Of a stretch of 64,000 nucleotides of DNA, positions 11,777-21,275 are shown piece after piece. The translations under genes were made by a program, and so were the position numbers. Source of the DNA: Betaproteobacteria bacterium (GTDB lineage: Bacteria; Pseudomonadota; Gammaproteobacteria; Burkholderiales; Rhodocyclaceae); NCBI GenBank assembly GCA_016868295.1, contig VGHJ01000006.1:21816-85815 (forward strand). Reading direction: 5' to 3'. The number at the start of each line of letters is the position of its first letter. Within the stretch, counting starts at the first letter, position 1. The notes beneath the pieces are model-generated. The model was not told the DNA's origin, did no database searches, and saw nothing but the letters and a program-made list of their open reading frames with translations.

Positions 11777-13738
11777 ATGTTTGACGCGGTGCGCAACAAC
11801 AAACGGATTGTCCAGGTCTTCCTGGCCCTGATCACCCTGCCGTTCGCCTTCTGGGGCGTCGATTCCTATTTCAGGGCAGGGGGGCGCGGGGGCGATCTGG
11901 CCAACGTCGGCGGAAGCGCGATCTCCCAGCAGGAGTATTCGACAGCCCTGCGCGACCAGCAGGAGCGCCTGCGCGCCCAGTTCGGGCGCGAGTTCAACCC
12001 GGCCATGCTCGAGTCGCCGGAAGCCCGGGCGGCCATGCTCGATTCGCTCGTCTCGCAGCGTTTGCTCATGCTGCATGCCGCGAAGACCGGGCTCACGGCG
12101 AGCGATGCCCAGCTGCGCGAGGTGATCGGCTCGATACCCGCCCTGCAGGAGGACGGCAAGTTTTCCATGCGCCGCTACGAGCAGGCCCTGCGGGCGCAGG
12201 GCCTGACGCAGCAGGGCTTCGAGGCCAAGCTGCGCCAGGACCTCACCATCCAGCAGCTCGTGCAGTCGGTGTCCGACACCGCCGTGGTGTCCCGCGCCGC
12301 GGCCGGGCGCGTACTGGCGATCCAGCTCGAGACGCGCGAGGTGAGCGAATCGGCTGTCCGCCCCGAGCAGTTCGCCGGGCAGGTCAAGGTGTCGGCGGAA
12401 TCGGTCAAGGCCTTCTACGAGAACAACCGCAAGCTGTTCGAGACGCCGCAGCAGATCCGCGCGGAGTACGTCGTGCTCAGCCGCGACGCCCTGGCGGCGC
12501 AGATCACGGTCAGCGCGGAGGATATCCGCGGCGCCTTCGAGAAGAACGCCAAGGGCAATGTCAGCCCGGAGGAGCGGCGTGCCAGCCACATCCTGATCCA
12601 GTCACCGGCCGACGCGCCCGAGGCCGAGCAGAAGGCCGCCCGCGCCAGGATCGAGGCGATCCAGCAGCAATTGAAGAAGAATCCGGCCGACTTCGCCAGA
12701 CTGGCGAAGGAGCACTCGCAGGACCCGGGCTCGGCGGCGAAGGGTGGGGATCTCGGCTTCTTCCCGCGCGGCGCCATGGTCAAGCCTTTCGAGGATGCGG
12801 TGTTCTCGCTCAAGGAGGGCCAGACCAGCGGCGTGGTGCGCAGCGAGTTCGGCTTCCATCTCATCCGCGTCACCGGCATCAAGGCGGAAAAGGTGCGCGG
12901 CTTCGAGGAGTCGCGCGACGCCATCGCGGCGGAACTGAAGCAGCAGGCGGCCGGCCGCAAGTTTGCCGAGGCGGCGGAGACCTTCTCCAACATGGTCTAC
13001 GAGCAGTCCGACTCGCTCAAGCCGGCGGCGGAGAAGTTCAAGCTCGAGGTGAGACAGACCGGTTTCTTCGATCTGGCCAACCGGGGCGCAGCCGGCCCGC
13101 TGGCCAGCAACGAGAAGCTCTTCGGCGCCCTGTTCTCGGACGATGCGCTGAAGAACCGGCGCAACACCGATGCCGTCGAGGTGGCGCCGAACACGCTGGC
13201 GGCGGCGCGTGTGCTTGAAGTGCGCCCGGCCGAACTGCGTGCGTTCGATGCCGTCCGGGCCGAGATCGAGAAGCGGCTGTCCGCCGAGGAAGCCGCGCGC
13301 CTGGCCAGGCAGGAGGGCGAGGCGAAGCTGGCGCGGCTGCAGAAGGGGGAGGGCGTCAGCCTGACCTGGAGTCCCGCCCAGATCGTGTTGCGCCAGCCCA
13401 TGCGCGGCCTCGCGCCCGAGGCCCAGCGCGCCATCTTCAAGGCGTCGGTGGACACCTTGCCGTCCTATGCCGGCCTGCAGTTGCAGAACGGCGCTTACGC
13501 GATCTATCGCATCTCGCAGGTGAAGTCCGCTGCCAAGGGGACGGACGATCCCCGCGCGCGCGCGCTGGGCATGCAACTGGCGCAACTCTCCGGCGGCGAG
13601 GATTTCAATGCCTATCTCGCCGCCAAGCGGGCGCACTATGGCGTCAAGATCGACCGGACCCTGCTCGATAAAGGCGGCGAAGGCGAGGGAGCTGCGCCCG
13701 CCGCACCGGCGCCCGAGCGTCCGCGCGGCAAGCTCTGA
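11777..13738 (+). CDS. ppiD: periplasmic folding chaperone/peptidyl-prolyl isomerase PpiD
   Basis: Inner-membrane-anchored SurA/PpiD-family chaperone that helps envelope proteins leave the Sec translocon. It has 653 residues. A single N-terminal transmembrane helix (about residues 12-30, VFLALITLPFAFWGV) follows a short cytoplasmic start; a SurA-like N-domain comes next; a parvulin (PPIC) domain lies near residues 255-365, recognisable by RRASHILIQ and GGDLGFFPRGAMVKPFE. The C-terminal region is Ala/Glu-rich and helical. The position after hupB matches E. coli. A strong terminator follows. Confidence 0.95.
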   Translation: MFDAVRNNKRIVQVFLALITLPFAFWGVDSYFRAGGRGGDLANVGGSAISQQEYSTALRDQQERLRAQFGREFNPAMLESPEARAAMLDSLVSQRLLMLHAAKTGLTASDAQLREVIGSIPALQEDGKFSMRRYEQALRAQGLTQQGFEAKLRQDLTIQQLVQSVSDTAVVSRAAAGRVLAIQLETREVSESAVRPEQFAGQVKVSAESVKAFYENNRKLFETPQQIRAEYVVLSRDALAAQITVSAEDIRGAFEKNAKGNVSPEERRASHILIQSPADAPEAEQKAARARIEAIQQQLKKNPADFARLAKEHSQDPGSAAKGGDLGFFPRGAMVKPFEDAVFSLKEGQTSGVVRSEFGFHLIRVTGIKAEKVRGFEESRDAIAAELKQQAAGRKFAEAAETFSNMVYEQSDSLKPAAEKFKLEVRQTGFFDLANRGAAGPLASNEKLFGALFSDDALKNRRNTDAVEVAPNTLAAARVLEVRPAELRAFDAVRAEIEKRLSAEEAARLARQEGEAKLARLQKGEGVSLTWSPAQIVLRQPMRGLAPEAQRAIFKASVDTLPSYAGLQLQNGAYAIYRISQVKSAAKGTDDPRARALGMQLAQLSGGEDFNAYLAAKRAHYGVKIDRTLLDKGGEGEGAAPAAPAPERPRGKL

Positions 13739-13755
13739 CAACGGCCGTACCGGCG

Positions 13756-13787
13756 AAAACGGGCTGCCGCGGCAGCCCGTTTTTTTT
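13756..13787. terminator. bidirectional terminator between ppiD and fabI
   Basis: AAAACGGGCTGC (13756-13767) pairs with GCAGCCCGTTTT (13772-13783) around loop CGCG, followed by more T. It lies between two convergent genes and can serve both. Confidence 0.85.
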
Positions 13788-13800
13788 GCGCTCCGGACGC

Positions 13801-14601
13801 CTACTGCGGCAGCGGCTCGGCGTTGCCCAGGGCGGTGGTGTTGAGGCCGCCATCGACGTACATGATCTCGCCGGTGATGCCGCTGGCGAGGTCGGAGAGC
13901 AGGAAGGCGGCGGCGTTGCCGACTTCCTCGATGGTGACATTGCGCCGCAGCGGCGCATGGTGGGCGTTGTAGGCGAGCAGCTTGCCGAAGTTGCCGATGC
14001 CGGAGGCGGCCAGCGTCTTGATCGGTCCGGCGGAAATCGCATTGGCACGAATGCCCTGCGGCCCGAGGCAGAAGGCGAGGTAGCGCGTGCCGGCTTCGAG
14101 ACTGGCCTTGGCCAGGCCCATGGTGTTGTAGTTGGGCAGGGTGCGCTCGGCGCCGAGATAGGTCAGGCAGAGCAGGGCGGGGTGATTGCCCTTCAGCAGC
14201 ATCGGTCTGGCCGCCTTCGCCAGCGCAGGAAAGCTGTAGGAGGAGATGTCGTGCGCGATGCGGAATGCGTCGCGCGAGATGCCGTCGAGGAAATCGCCCT
14301 CGATGGCCTCGCCCGGCGCGAAAGCGATCGAATGCACGAGGCCGTCCAGCCCGTCCCACTGTCTGCCGAGTTCGGCGTAGAGCGCCTCGATCTGCGCGTC
14401 TTCGGCCACGTCGCAGGGGAAAATCAGCTGACTGCCGAATTCCTCGGCGAACCTGGCGAGCCGTTCCCTGAAGCGGTCGTTCTGGTAGGTGAAGGCGAGT
14501 TGCGCGCCTTCGCGATGGCAGGCCTTGGCGATGCCATAGGCGATCGAGCGGTTGGAGAGCAGGCCGGTGATGAGAATGCGTTTTCCGTCGAGAAAGCCCA
14601 T
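13801..14601 (-). CDS. fabI: enoyl-[acyl-carrier-protein] reductase (NADH), FabI
   Basis: Last reduction of each cycle of type II fatty-acid synthesis; target of triclosan-type inhibitors. It has 266 residues from ATG 14601 ([13 protein letters not shown]). The Rossmann motif of the FabI subgroup, [15 protein letters not shown], begins at residue 11. The catalytic Tyr-x6-Lys is Tyr158 and Lys165, with a conserved Tyr148 ten residues upstream. The long open frame upstream of 14601 overlaps the divergent ABC receptor and is not coding. It is transcribed away from the peptide transporter operon, with 86 bases between starts. Confidence 0.97.
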   Translation of the reverse strand: MGFLDGKRILITGLLSNRSIAYGIAKACHREGAQLAFTYQNDRFRERLARFAEEFGSQLIFPCDVAEDAQIEALYAELGRQWDGLDGLVHSIAFAPGEAIEGDFLDGISRDAFRIAHDISSYSFPALAKAARPMLLKGNHPALLCLTYLGAERTLPNYNTMGLAKASLEAGTRYLAFCLGPQGIRANAISAGPIKTLAASGIGNFGKLLAYNAHHAPLRRNVTIEEVGNAAAFLLSDLASGITGEIMYVDGGLNTTALGNAEPLPQ

Positions 14602-14687
14602 CGTCGATAATCCCGAAAATGACTGCGCGATTATAGCGGAGCGCCGCAGATGACGCCAAATCCGGCATCCGCTACACTCCGCGCACG

Positions 14688-16871
14688 ATGCACGAATTTC
14701 CACGGCATGTCTGGCTGCTGGTCTTCGCTGTTTTTCTCGGCGGCTGCGGCGAGGTCTGGAACAACCCCTATCCGGCGCAGGACGGCGGCAGCAACACGTT
14801 TTACAGCGCTTTCACCGAGCGGCCGAAGCATCTCGATCCGGTGCAGTCCTACAGCGAGGACGAGGCCGAGTTCAATGCGCAGATCTACGAGCCGCCGCTG
14901 CAGTACCACTACCTGAAGCGGCCCTACGCGCTGGTGCCGATGACGGCCGAGGCGGTACCGCGACCGCGCTACGAAGATGCGGCGGGCCGGCCGGTGGCGG
15001 CGGATTCGCCCAGGGTGGCCTTCTCGGTCTACGAGATCCGCATCAAGCCCGGCATTCTTTACCAGCCGCATCCCGCCTTCGCCCGCGACGAGACGGGCCG
15101 GCTGCGCTACCACGATCTGAGGCGAGAGGATCTGGCGAGCATCTACGCGTTGCGCGACTTTCCGAACACCGGAACGCGCGAGCTGACCGCGGCGGACTAT
15201 GTTTACCAGATCAAGCGACTCGCCCATCCGCGCCTCCACTCGCCGGTCCTTGGCCTGATGAGCGAGTACATCGTCGGTCTCAGGGAATTCGCCCAGCGGC
15301 TGAAGCAGGAGGATGCGGCTCTGGCGGCCGCCGGGCGGCGCGGCGCCTGGCTGGATCTGACGCGGTTTCCGCTCGCCGGCGTCGAGACCCTCGACACGTA
15401 CTCCTACCGCATCCGCATCAAGGGCCGCTACCCGCAGTTCGCCTACTGGCTGGCGATGAACTTCTTCGCTCCCGTGCCGATCGAGGCGGACCGCTTCTTC
15501 GCCCAGCTTGGCATGGCCGAGAAAAACCTGACGCTCGACTGGTACCCGATCGGCACCGGTCCCTACATGCTGACGGAGAACAATCCCAACGCGCGCATGG
15601 TGCTGGAACGCAATCCGAACTACCGCGGCGAAGCGTATCCGAACGAGGGGGAGCAGGGCGATGCCGCCGCGGGACTGCTCGCCGACGCGGGAAAGCGCAT
15701 GCCTTTCGTCGACAAGGTGGTCTTCTCGCGCGAGCGCGAGGGCATCCCCTACTGGAACAAGTTCCTGCAGGGCTATTACGACTCCTCGGGCATCAGTTCG
15801 GACAGCTTCGACCAGGCCGTGCGCGTTTCCGTCGAGGGCGAGGCGGCCGTCTCGCCCGAGATGGCGGCGAGGGGCATCCGGCTGGAAGCGTCCGTCGGCA
15901 CGGCAACCCGTTATTTCGCCTTCAACTGGCTCGACCCGGTGGTCGGCGGCGGCCAGGCGGATGCGGCGGCGCGCGAACGAGCGAGGAAGCTGCGCCAGGC
16001 GATCTCCATCGCGCTCGACTGGGAGGAGTTCATCTCCATCTTCGCCAACGGCCGCGGCATCCCGGGACAGGGGCCGATCCCGCCCGGCATCTTCGGCTTC
16101 AAGGCGGGCGAGGCCGGCATCAATCCGGTGGTCTATGACTGGTCGAACGGCGCGTCGCAGCGCAAATCCATCGAGGTCGCCAAGCGCCTGCTCGCCGAGG
16201 CCGGCTATCCCGACGGGCGCGAGGCGAAGAGCGGCCAGCCGCTGGTGCTGTATCTCGACACCACCGACCGCGGCCCCGGCGACAAGCCGCGGCTCGACTG
16301 GTATCGCAAGCAGTTCGCCAAGCTGTCGATCCAGCTGGAGATCCGTGGCACGGACTACAACCGCTTCCAGGAAAAGGTGCGCAAGGGCGCGGCGCAGATG
16401 TTCGCCTGGGGCTGGAACGCCGACTATCCGGATCCGGAGAATTTCCTCTTCCTGTTCCACGGTCCGCAGAGCCGCGCCAGGACACAGGGCGAGAACGCCG
16501 CCAACTACGCCAATGCGGAGTATGACCGCCTGTTCCAGCAGGTGAAGCACATGGACAACGGCCCGGCGCGACAGGCCCTCATCGATCGCATGACGGCCAT
16601 TTTGCACGAGGATGCGCCGTGGTCCTTCGGCTTCCATCCGAAGGACTATGGCCTCATCCACGGATGGGTGACGAATCTCAAGCCCAACCACATGGCGCGC
16701 AACGGCCTCAAGTATCGCAGGATCGACGCCGCGCTGCGCGAGCGCAGTCGCGCCGAATGGAACCGGCCGGTGCTGTGGCCGCTCGGGCTGATCGCCGCCC
16801 TCATCGCGGCGAGCGCGGCGCCGGCGGTGATCGGCTGGCGCCGGCGCGAGCAGTCCAGGGGAGGCGCCTGA
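14688..16871 (+). CDS. peptide ABC transporter, substrate-binding lipoprotein with C-terminal membrane helix
   Basis: Extracytoplasmic solute-binding protein of family 5 (oligopeptide/microcin C/YejA type), 727 residues. The N-terminus is a lipoprotein signal: hydrophobic residues 8-17 and lipobox FLGGC with Cys20. The SBP_bac_5 body is recognisable by [14 protein letters not shown] and [15 protein letters not shown]. Unusually, the C-terminus ends with a predicted membrane helix (about 696-715, [19 protein letters not shown]) and a basic WRRRE tail, giving a second membrane anchor. The protein is roughly 100-200 residues longer than typical DppA/OppA/YejA. The first permease gene overlaps its stop by one base (TGATG). 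Substrate is inferred only from the family. Confidence 0.88.
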   Translation: MHEFPRHVWLLVFAVFLGGCGEVWNNPYPAQDGGSNTFYSAFTERPKHLDPVQSYSEDEAEFNAQIYEPPLQYHYLKRPYALVPMTAEAVPRPRYEDAAGRPVAADSPRVAFSVYEIRIKPGILYQPHPAFARDETGRLRYHDLRREDLASIYALRDFPNTGTRELTAADYVYQIKRLAHPRLHSPVLGLMSEYIVGLREFAQRLKQEDAALAAAGRRGAWLDLTRFPLAGVETLDTYSYRIRIKGRYPQFAYWLAMNFFAPVPIEADRFFAQLGMAEKNLTLDWYPIGTGPYMLTENNPNARMVLERNPNYRGEAYPNEGEQGDAAAGLLADAGKRMPFVDKVVFSREREGIPYWNKFLQGYYDSSGISSDSFDQAVRVSVEGEAAVSPEMAARGIRLEASVGTATRYFAFNWLDPVVGGGQADAAARERARKLRQAISIALDWEEFISIFANGRGIPGQGPIPPGIFGFKAGEAGINPVVYDWSNGASQRKSIEVAKRLLAEAGYPDGREAKSGQPLVLYLDTTDRGPGDKPRLDWYRKQFAKLSIQLEIRGTDYNRFQEKVRKGAAQMFAWGWNADYPDPENFLFLFHGPQSRARTQGENAANYANAEYDRLFQQVKHMDNGPARQALIDRMTAILHEDAPWSFGFHPKDYGLIHGWVTNLKPNHMARNGLKYRRIDAALRERSRAEWNRPVLWPLGLIAALIAASAAPAVIGWRRREQSRGGA

Positions 16872-17848
16872 TGCTGGCCTACATCGTCCGCCGCCTGCTC
16901 TACGCCATCCCCATCCTGATCGGCGTGAACCTGCTCACCTTCGCGCTGTTCTTCGTCGTGAACACGCCCGATGACATGGCACGCATGCAGCTCGGCGTCA
17001 AGCGCGTCACGCCCGAGGCGATCGAGAAATGGAAGGCCGAGCGCGGCTACGACAAGCCGCTGCTCTACAACGGGGCCGCCGACGGCGCGGAGAAGGTGAC
17101 GAGCACCATCTTCTTCGAGAAGTCGGTGAAGCTTTTCGTCTTCGATTTCGGCCGCGCCGACGACGGACGCGACATCGGCCACGAGATCAGGACGCGCATG
17201 GGGCCGAGCCTGGCCATCGCCGTGCCGACCTTCGTCCTCGGCCTCTTCGTCACGGTGTCGTTCGCCCTGCTGCTGGCCTTCTTCCGCGCCACCTACCTCG
17301 ACTTCTGGGGCGTGGTGGTCTGCGTCGCCATGATGTCGGTCTCCAGCCTGTTCTACATCATCGGAGGGCAGTACCTGGTGAGCAAGGTCTGGCACCTTGT
17401 GCCGATCTCGGGCTACGCCGGCGGGCCTGATGCGATGCGCTTCCTGCTGCTGCCGGTGCTCATCAGCGTGGTCGCCGGCATCGGCAGCAGCACGCGCTGG
17501 TACCGCACCATCTTTCTCGAGGAGATCGGCAAGGACTACGTGCGCACGGCGCGCGCCAAGGGGCTGTCCGAGCCGACCGTGCTGTTCCGCCACGTGCTGA
17601 AGAACGCCATGATCCCCATCCTCACCGGCGTCGTCGTCGTGATCCCGCTGCTCTTCATGGGCTCGCTGCTGGTCGAGTCCTTTTTCGGCGTGCCGGGCCT
17701 CGGCTCCTACACCATCGACGCCATCAACGCGCAGGATTTTGCCGTGGTGCGCTCGATGGTCTTCATCGGCTCGCTGCTCTATATCGTCGGCCTGCTGCTG
17801 ACGGATCTCTCCTACACGCTGGTCGACCCGCGCGTGAGACTGCAATGA
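16871..17848 (+). CDS. peptide ABC transporter permease (DppB/YejB type)
   Basis: Inner-membrane permease, 325 residues, of the binding-protein-dependent transport family. It starts with the typical YIVRRLLYAIPILIG helix, has a periplasmic segment up to about residue 110, and then five further predicted helices. The EAA loop that contacts the ATPase is EEIGKDYVRTARAKGLSE. ATG 16871 overlaps the receptor stop; the 3' end overlaps the next permease by 4 bases (ATGA). The long open frame upstream in the same phase is only a shadow of the receptor gene. Confidence 0.92.
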   Translation: MLAYIVRRLLYAIPILIGVNLLTFALFFVVNTPDDMARMQLGVKRVTPEAIEKWKAERGYDKPLLYNGAADGAEKVTSTIFFEKSVKLFVFDFGRADDGRDIGHEIRTRMGPSLAIAVPTFVLGLFVTVSFALLLAFFRATYLDFWGVVVCVAMMSVSSLFYIIGGQYLVSKVWHLVPISGYAGGPDAMRFLLLPVLISVVAGIGSSTRWYRTIFLEEIGKDYVRTARAKGLSEPTVLFRHVLKNAMIPILTGVVVVIPLLFMGSLLVESFFGVPGLGSYTIDAINAQDFAVVRSMVFIGSLLYIVGLLLTDLSYTLVDPRVRLQ

Positions 17849-19278
17849 TGCCCGTCGTCCTGTGGACCGATGCCCTGGTCTTTCTGCTCATCGCCTGCGC
17901 GGCCGGCGCCGGCTTCTACGTCGGCCGGCGCGAATACCTGCTCGCCTCATGGCGCCGCGTCGGCGAGAGCCGCGCCGGCATGGCGGCACTGACCGTTCTG
18001 CTGGCCTTCGTCGCCGTCGGCCTGCTCGATTCGCTGCACTATCGCCCGCGGCTGGACGTTGCGGCCGGCAAGCCGGGCGGCGGCTACAGCACGGAGGTGC
18101 GCAGCGCGCTCGATGCGTTGCTGTTGCCGCTGAAGGCCGCCACCGAGAAGACCTATTCGGCGCCGCTGGCCACGCACCTGTATGCCAAGGAGACCGTGGA
18201 ATTGCCCGACGGCAGCCAGGCCCGCCTCTTCCCGCGCCTGAAGCACGGCGGCGCCCATCTCCAGGACGCCGAGGCGAAATGGGGCCGCGACGTGGCCCTG
18301 CGCGTCCTGCGCGGCCTCGCTCTCGCCGTGTTGTGCGGACTGACTTTTGCCGCGCTGGCGGCCCAACTGGCGGCACGGCATTGGGGCATCGGCCGCCTGG
18401 CGGCCTGGCGTCGCATCCGGCGCGGCGAGACGCGCATTGCCTGGAATGCGGTGCTGGCGACGCTGGCCGTGCTCCTGCTGATTGCCGGGCCGGTCGCCTC
18501 GCTGGCCGGCGGCTACCATGTCTTCGGCACCGACAAGGTCGGTCAGGACGTGCTCTACCTCACCCTGAAGAGCATCCGCACCGGCCTGGTCATCGGCACC
18601 ATCACCACGCTGGCCATGCTGCCTTTCGCCGTCGCCCTGGGCATCGCCGCCGGCTACCTGGGCGGCTGGGTGGACGACGTCATCCAGTACATCTACACGA
18701 CGCTCAATTCGATCCCCGGCGTGCTGCTCATCGCCGCCGCGGTGCTGATGGTGCAGGTGGCGATCGACACCCATCCGGACTGGTTCGCCACCGGCGCCCA
18801 GCGCGCCGACGCGCGTTTGCTGGCGCTGTGCCTGATTCTCGGCGTGACGAGCTGGACCGGGCTGTGCCGGCTGCTGCGCGCCGAGACGCTCAAGCTGCGC
18901 GAGCTGGAGTACGTGCAGGCGGCGCAGGCCTTCGGCGCTTCCGCGATCCGCGTCATGGGCCGCCACATCCTGCCCAACGTCATGCACATCGTGCTGATCG
19001 CGGTGGTGATGGATTTCTCCGGCCTGGTGCTGGCCGAGGCGGTGCTCTCCTACATCGGCATCGGCGTCGATCCGAGCACCATCAGCTTCGGCACCATGAT
19101 CAATACGGCGCGTCTCGAGCTGGCGCGCGAGCCGGTGGTGTGGTGGTCGCTGCTGGCCGCCTTCGTCTTCATGTTCGTGCTGGTGCTGGCGGCCAACCTG
19201 TTTGCCGACGCAGTGCGCGATGCCTTCGATCCGCGCCTGGCCGGACGCAGGGCCGCGCTGCGGGAGAAAACGGCATGA
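17845..19278 (+). CDS. peptide ABC transporter permease (DppC/YejE type), extended N-terminus
   Basis: Second permease of the importer, 477 residues, against 280-350 for most DppC/YejE proteins. A first helix (residues about 7-25) precedes a conserved RAGMAALTVLLAFVAVGLL helix, then a large periplasmic loop (about 65-150), an extra helix near 155-175, and the core permease domain after residue 205 with YHVFGTDKVGQDVL and the EAA loop ELEYVQAAQAFGAS. The extra N-terminal helix pair is unusual. It overlaps its neighbours as ATGA on both sides, so the four genes are tightly coupled. Confidence 0.9.
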   Translation: MMPVVLWTDALVFLLIACAAGAGFYVGRREYLLASWRRVGESRAGMAALTVLLAFVAVGLLDSLHYRPRLDVAAGKPGGGYSTEVRSALDALLLPLKAATEKTYSAPLATHLYAKETVELPDGSQARLFPRLKHGGAHLQDAEAKWGRDVALRVLRGLALAVLCGLTFAALAAQLAARHWGIGRLAAWRRIRRGETRIAWNAVLATLAVLLLIAGPVASLAGGYHVFGTDKVGQDVLYLTLKSIRTGLVIGTITTLAMLPFAVALGIAAGYLGGWVDDVIQYIYTTLNSIPGVLLIAAAVLMVQVAIDTHPDWFATGAQRADARLLALCLILGVTSWTGLCRLLRAETLKLRELEYVQAAQAFGASAIRVMGRHILPNVMHIVLIAVVMDFSGLVLAEAVLSYIGIGVDPSTISFGTMINTARLELAREPVVWWSLLAAFVFMFVLVLAANLFADAVRDAFDPRLAGRRAALREKTA

Positions 19279-21275
19279 GCCTGCTCAGGGTCGAGTCGCT
19301 GCGGACTTTTATCGACAGCGCGGACGGCACGCTGCGGGCCGTTGACGATGTCTCGTTCGATGTCTCCTCGGGCGAGACCTTCGCCCTGCTCGGCGAGTCC
19401 GGCTGCGGCAAATCGATGACGGCGCTGTCGCTGATGCGCCTGCTGCCGGACGCCGGCCGCATCGCCGGCGGCCGGGTGCTGCTCGACGGGTGCGACCTGC
19501 TGGCCCTGACTGAAGCCGAAATGCGGCAGGTGCGCGGCCGCGACCTGGCCATGATTTTCCAGGAGCCGTCCACCAGCCTGAATCCCGTGCTCAGCGTCGG
19601 TCGCCAGATCGGCGAGGTTCTGTCGCGGCATACGCCGTTGCGCGGCGATGCGGCGAAGCGGCGCGCCGTCGAGCTGCTCGATGCCGTGGGCATTCCAGAT
19701 GCGCCGCGGCGCCTGGAGGAATTCCCCTTCCAGTTCTCCGGCGGCATGAAACAGCGCGTCATGATCGCCATGGCGCTGGCCGGCGATCCGCGCCTGCTGA
19801 TCGCCGACGAGCCGACCACGGCGCTCGACGTCACCATCCAGGCGCAGGTGCTGGAGTTGCTCGGCGATCTGCAGCGCAGCCGCGGCATGGGCATGCTGCT
19901 CATTACCCATGATCTGGGCATCGTCGGCCAGCTGGCGCAGCGCGTCGGCGTCATGTATGCCGGCCAGTTGGTGGAAGTGGCGGAACGCCGTGCGTTCTTC
20001 GAGCGGCCGCGGCATCCCTATTCGCAGAAGCTCTTCGCCGCGCTGCCGCGGCCGGCGCGGCGCGGCGCCGGGCTGGAGACCATTCCGGGCAGCGTCCCCT
20101 CGCTTGCCGCAAGCTTCGCCGGCTGCCGCTTCGCCGAACGCTGCGCGCACGCCTGGGCGCGCTGCCGTTCCGAGCCGCCGTCCTGGCACGGAACGGACGC
20201 AGGGCACGGCGTGCGCTGTCACCTCTACGCGCCCGGCGCCGCGCCGGTCGACCGCGCCGGTGCCGCACTGCCGGCGACGCCGGAGCGTGACGATCGGCAG
20301 CCTGTGCCGGCGCCGCTGCTCGAGGCAAGCGGCCTGAAAGTGCATTTCCCCATTCGCCGCGGCCTGTTCAAGCGGACTGTCGGACAGGTCCGGGCGGTGG
20401 ACGGCGTGTCGCTGGGGCTGACTTCCGGTCGAACGCTGGCCCTGGTGGGCGAATCCGGCTGCGGCAAGACGACCGCCGGCAAGGCCATCCTGCAGTTGAT
20501 CCGGCCGACCGCAGGCAGCGTGCGCTTCGGCGGCGAGGAGCTCACGGCCCTGGGCGGCGAGCGGCTGCGCCGGCTGCGCGGCCAGATGCAGATCGTATTT
20601 CAGGATCCCTATGCCTCGCTCGACCCCCGCATGCGGGTCGGCGACATCATCGAGGAAGGCATGGGTGCGCTCAAGGCGGGTGCCGCGGCAGCGGAGCGCG
20701 AACGGCGCACGGTCGGTCTGCTCGAGCGCGTCGGGCTTTCCGGCGAGATGCGCGGACGCTATCCGCACGAGTTTTCCGGCGGCCAGCGGCAGAGGATCGC
20801 CATCGCTCGCGCGCTGGCGGTGGAACCGCGCTTGCTGGTGTGCGACGAGCCGACCAGCGCGCTCGACGTGTCGGTCCAGGCGCAGATCCTCAACCTGCTG
20901 CGGGAACTGCAGGCCTCGCTCGGCCTCGCTTATCTGTTCATCACCCACAACATCGCCGTGGTGGAGTACCTGGCGCACGAGGTGGCGGTGATGTATCTCG
21001 GGCGCATCGTCGAACGCGGCTCGGCGGCGGAGGTGCTGGGCGATCCGAAGCATCCCTACACGGAGGCTCTGCTCTCGGCCGTGCCCCGGCTCGACGCGCA
21101 AGGGCAACGGCCGCTGATCGTCCTCAGGAGCGACCTGCCCTCGCCGGCGAACCCGCCCTCTGGCTGCCATTTCCATCCGCGCTGCCCGCGCGCGATGCCG
21201 CAATGCGCGAGGGACTATCCGACCGAAACGCGTCTCGACGACACGCGTCGCGTGCGCTGCCTGCTCTACGGCTAG
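19275..21275 (+). CDS. peptide ABC transporter, fused double ATP-binding protein (YejF type)
   Basis: Two DppD/DppF-type ATPase domains in one 666-residue chain. Domain 1: Walker A GESGCGKS at 40-47, signature FSGGMKQR, Walker B LLIADEP. Domain 2: Walker A GESGCGKT at 392-399, signature FSGGQRQR, Walker B LLVCDEP. Each domain ends with an oligopeptide-transport C-terminal region holding paired Cys ([14 protein letters not shown] and [14 protein letters not shown]), which in relatives can carry an iron-sulfur cluster. Start ATG 19275 overlaps the permease stop. The 3' end shares the palindrome CTAG with mltD on the other strand. One fused ATPase replaces the usual D/F pair, as in E. coli YejF. 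Confidence 0.93.
   Translation: MSLLRVESLRTFIDSADGTLRAVDDVSFDVSSGETFALLGESGCGKSMTALSLMRLLPDAGRIAGGRVLLDGCDLLALTEAEMRQVRGRDLAMIFQEPSTSLNPVLSVGRQIGEVLSRHTPLRGDAAKRRAVELLDAVGIPDAPRRLEEFPFQFSGGMKQRVMIAMALAGDPRLLIADEPTTALDVTIQAQVLELLGDLQRSRGMGMLLITHDLGIVGQLAQRVGVMYAGQLVEVAERRAFFERPRHPYSQKLFAALPRPARRGAGLETIPGSVPSLAASFAGCRFAERCAHAWARCRSEPPSWHGTDAGHGVRCHLYAPGAAPVDRAGAALPATPERDDRQPVPAPLLEASGLKVHFPIRRGLFKRTVGQVRAVDGVSLGLTSGRTLALVGESGCGKTTAGKAILQLIRPTAGSVRFGGEELTALGGERLRRLRGQMQIVFQDPYASLDPRMRVGDIIEEGMGALKAGAAAAERERRTVGLLERVGLSGEMRGRYPHEFSGGQRQRIAIARALAVEPRLLVCDEPTSALDVSVQAQILNLLRELQASLGLAYLFITHNIAVVEYLAHEVAVMYLGRIVERGSAAEVLGDPKHPYTEALLSAVPRLDAQGQRPLIVLRSDLPSPANPPSGCHFHPRCPRAMPQCARDYPTETRLDDTRRVRCLLYG

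Noticed and set aside
12602..14668. A 688-codon minus-strand frame across ppiD and fabI
   Set aside because: It crosses a strong terminator and two well-supported genes, and shows no motif.
17862..19274. Upstream extension of the fused ABC ATPase in the same frame
   Set aside because: This part is the shadow of the second permease. The real start at 19275 has the ATGA overlap and a normal N-terminus.
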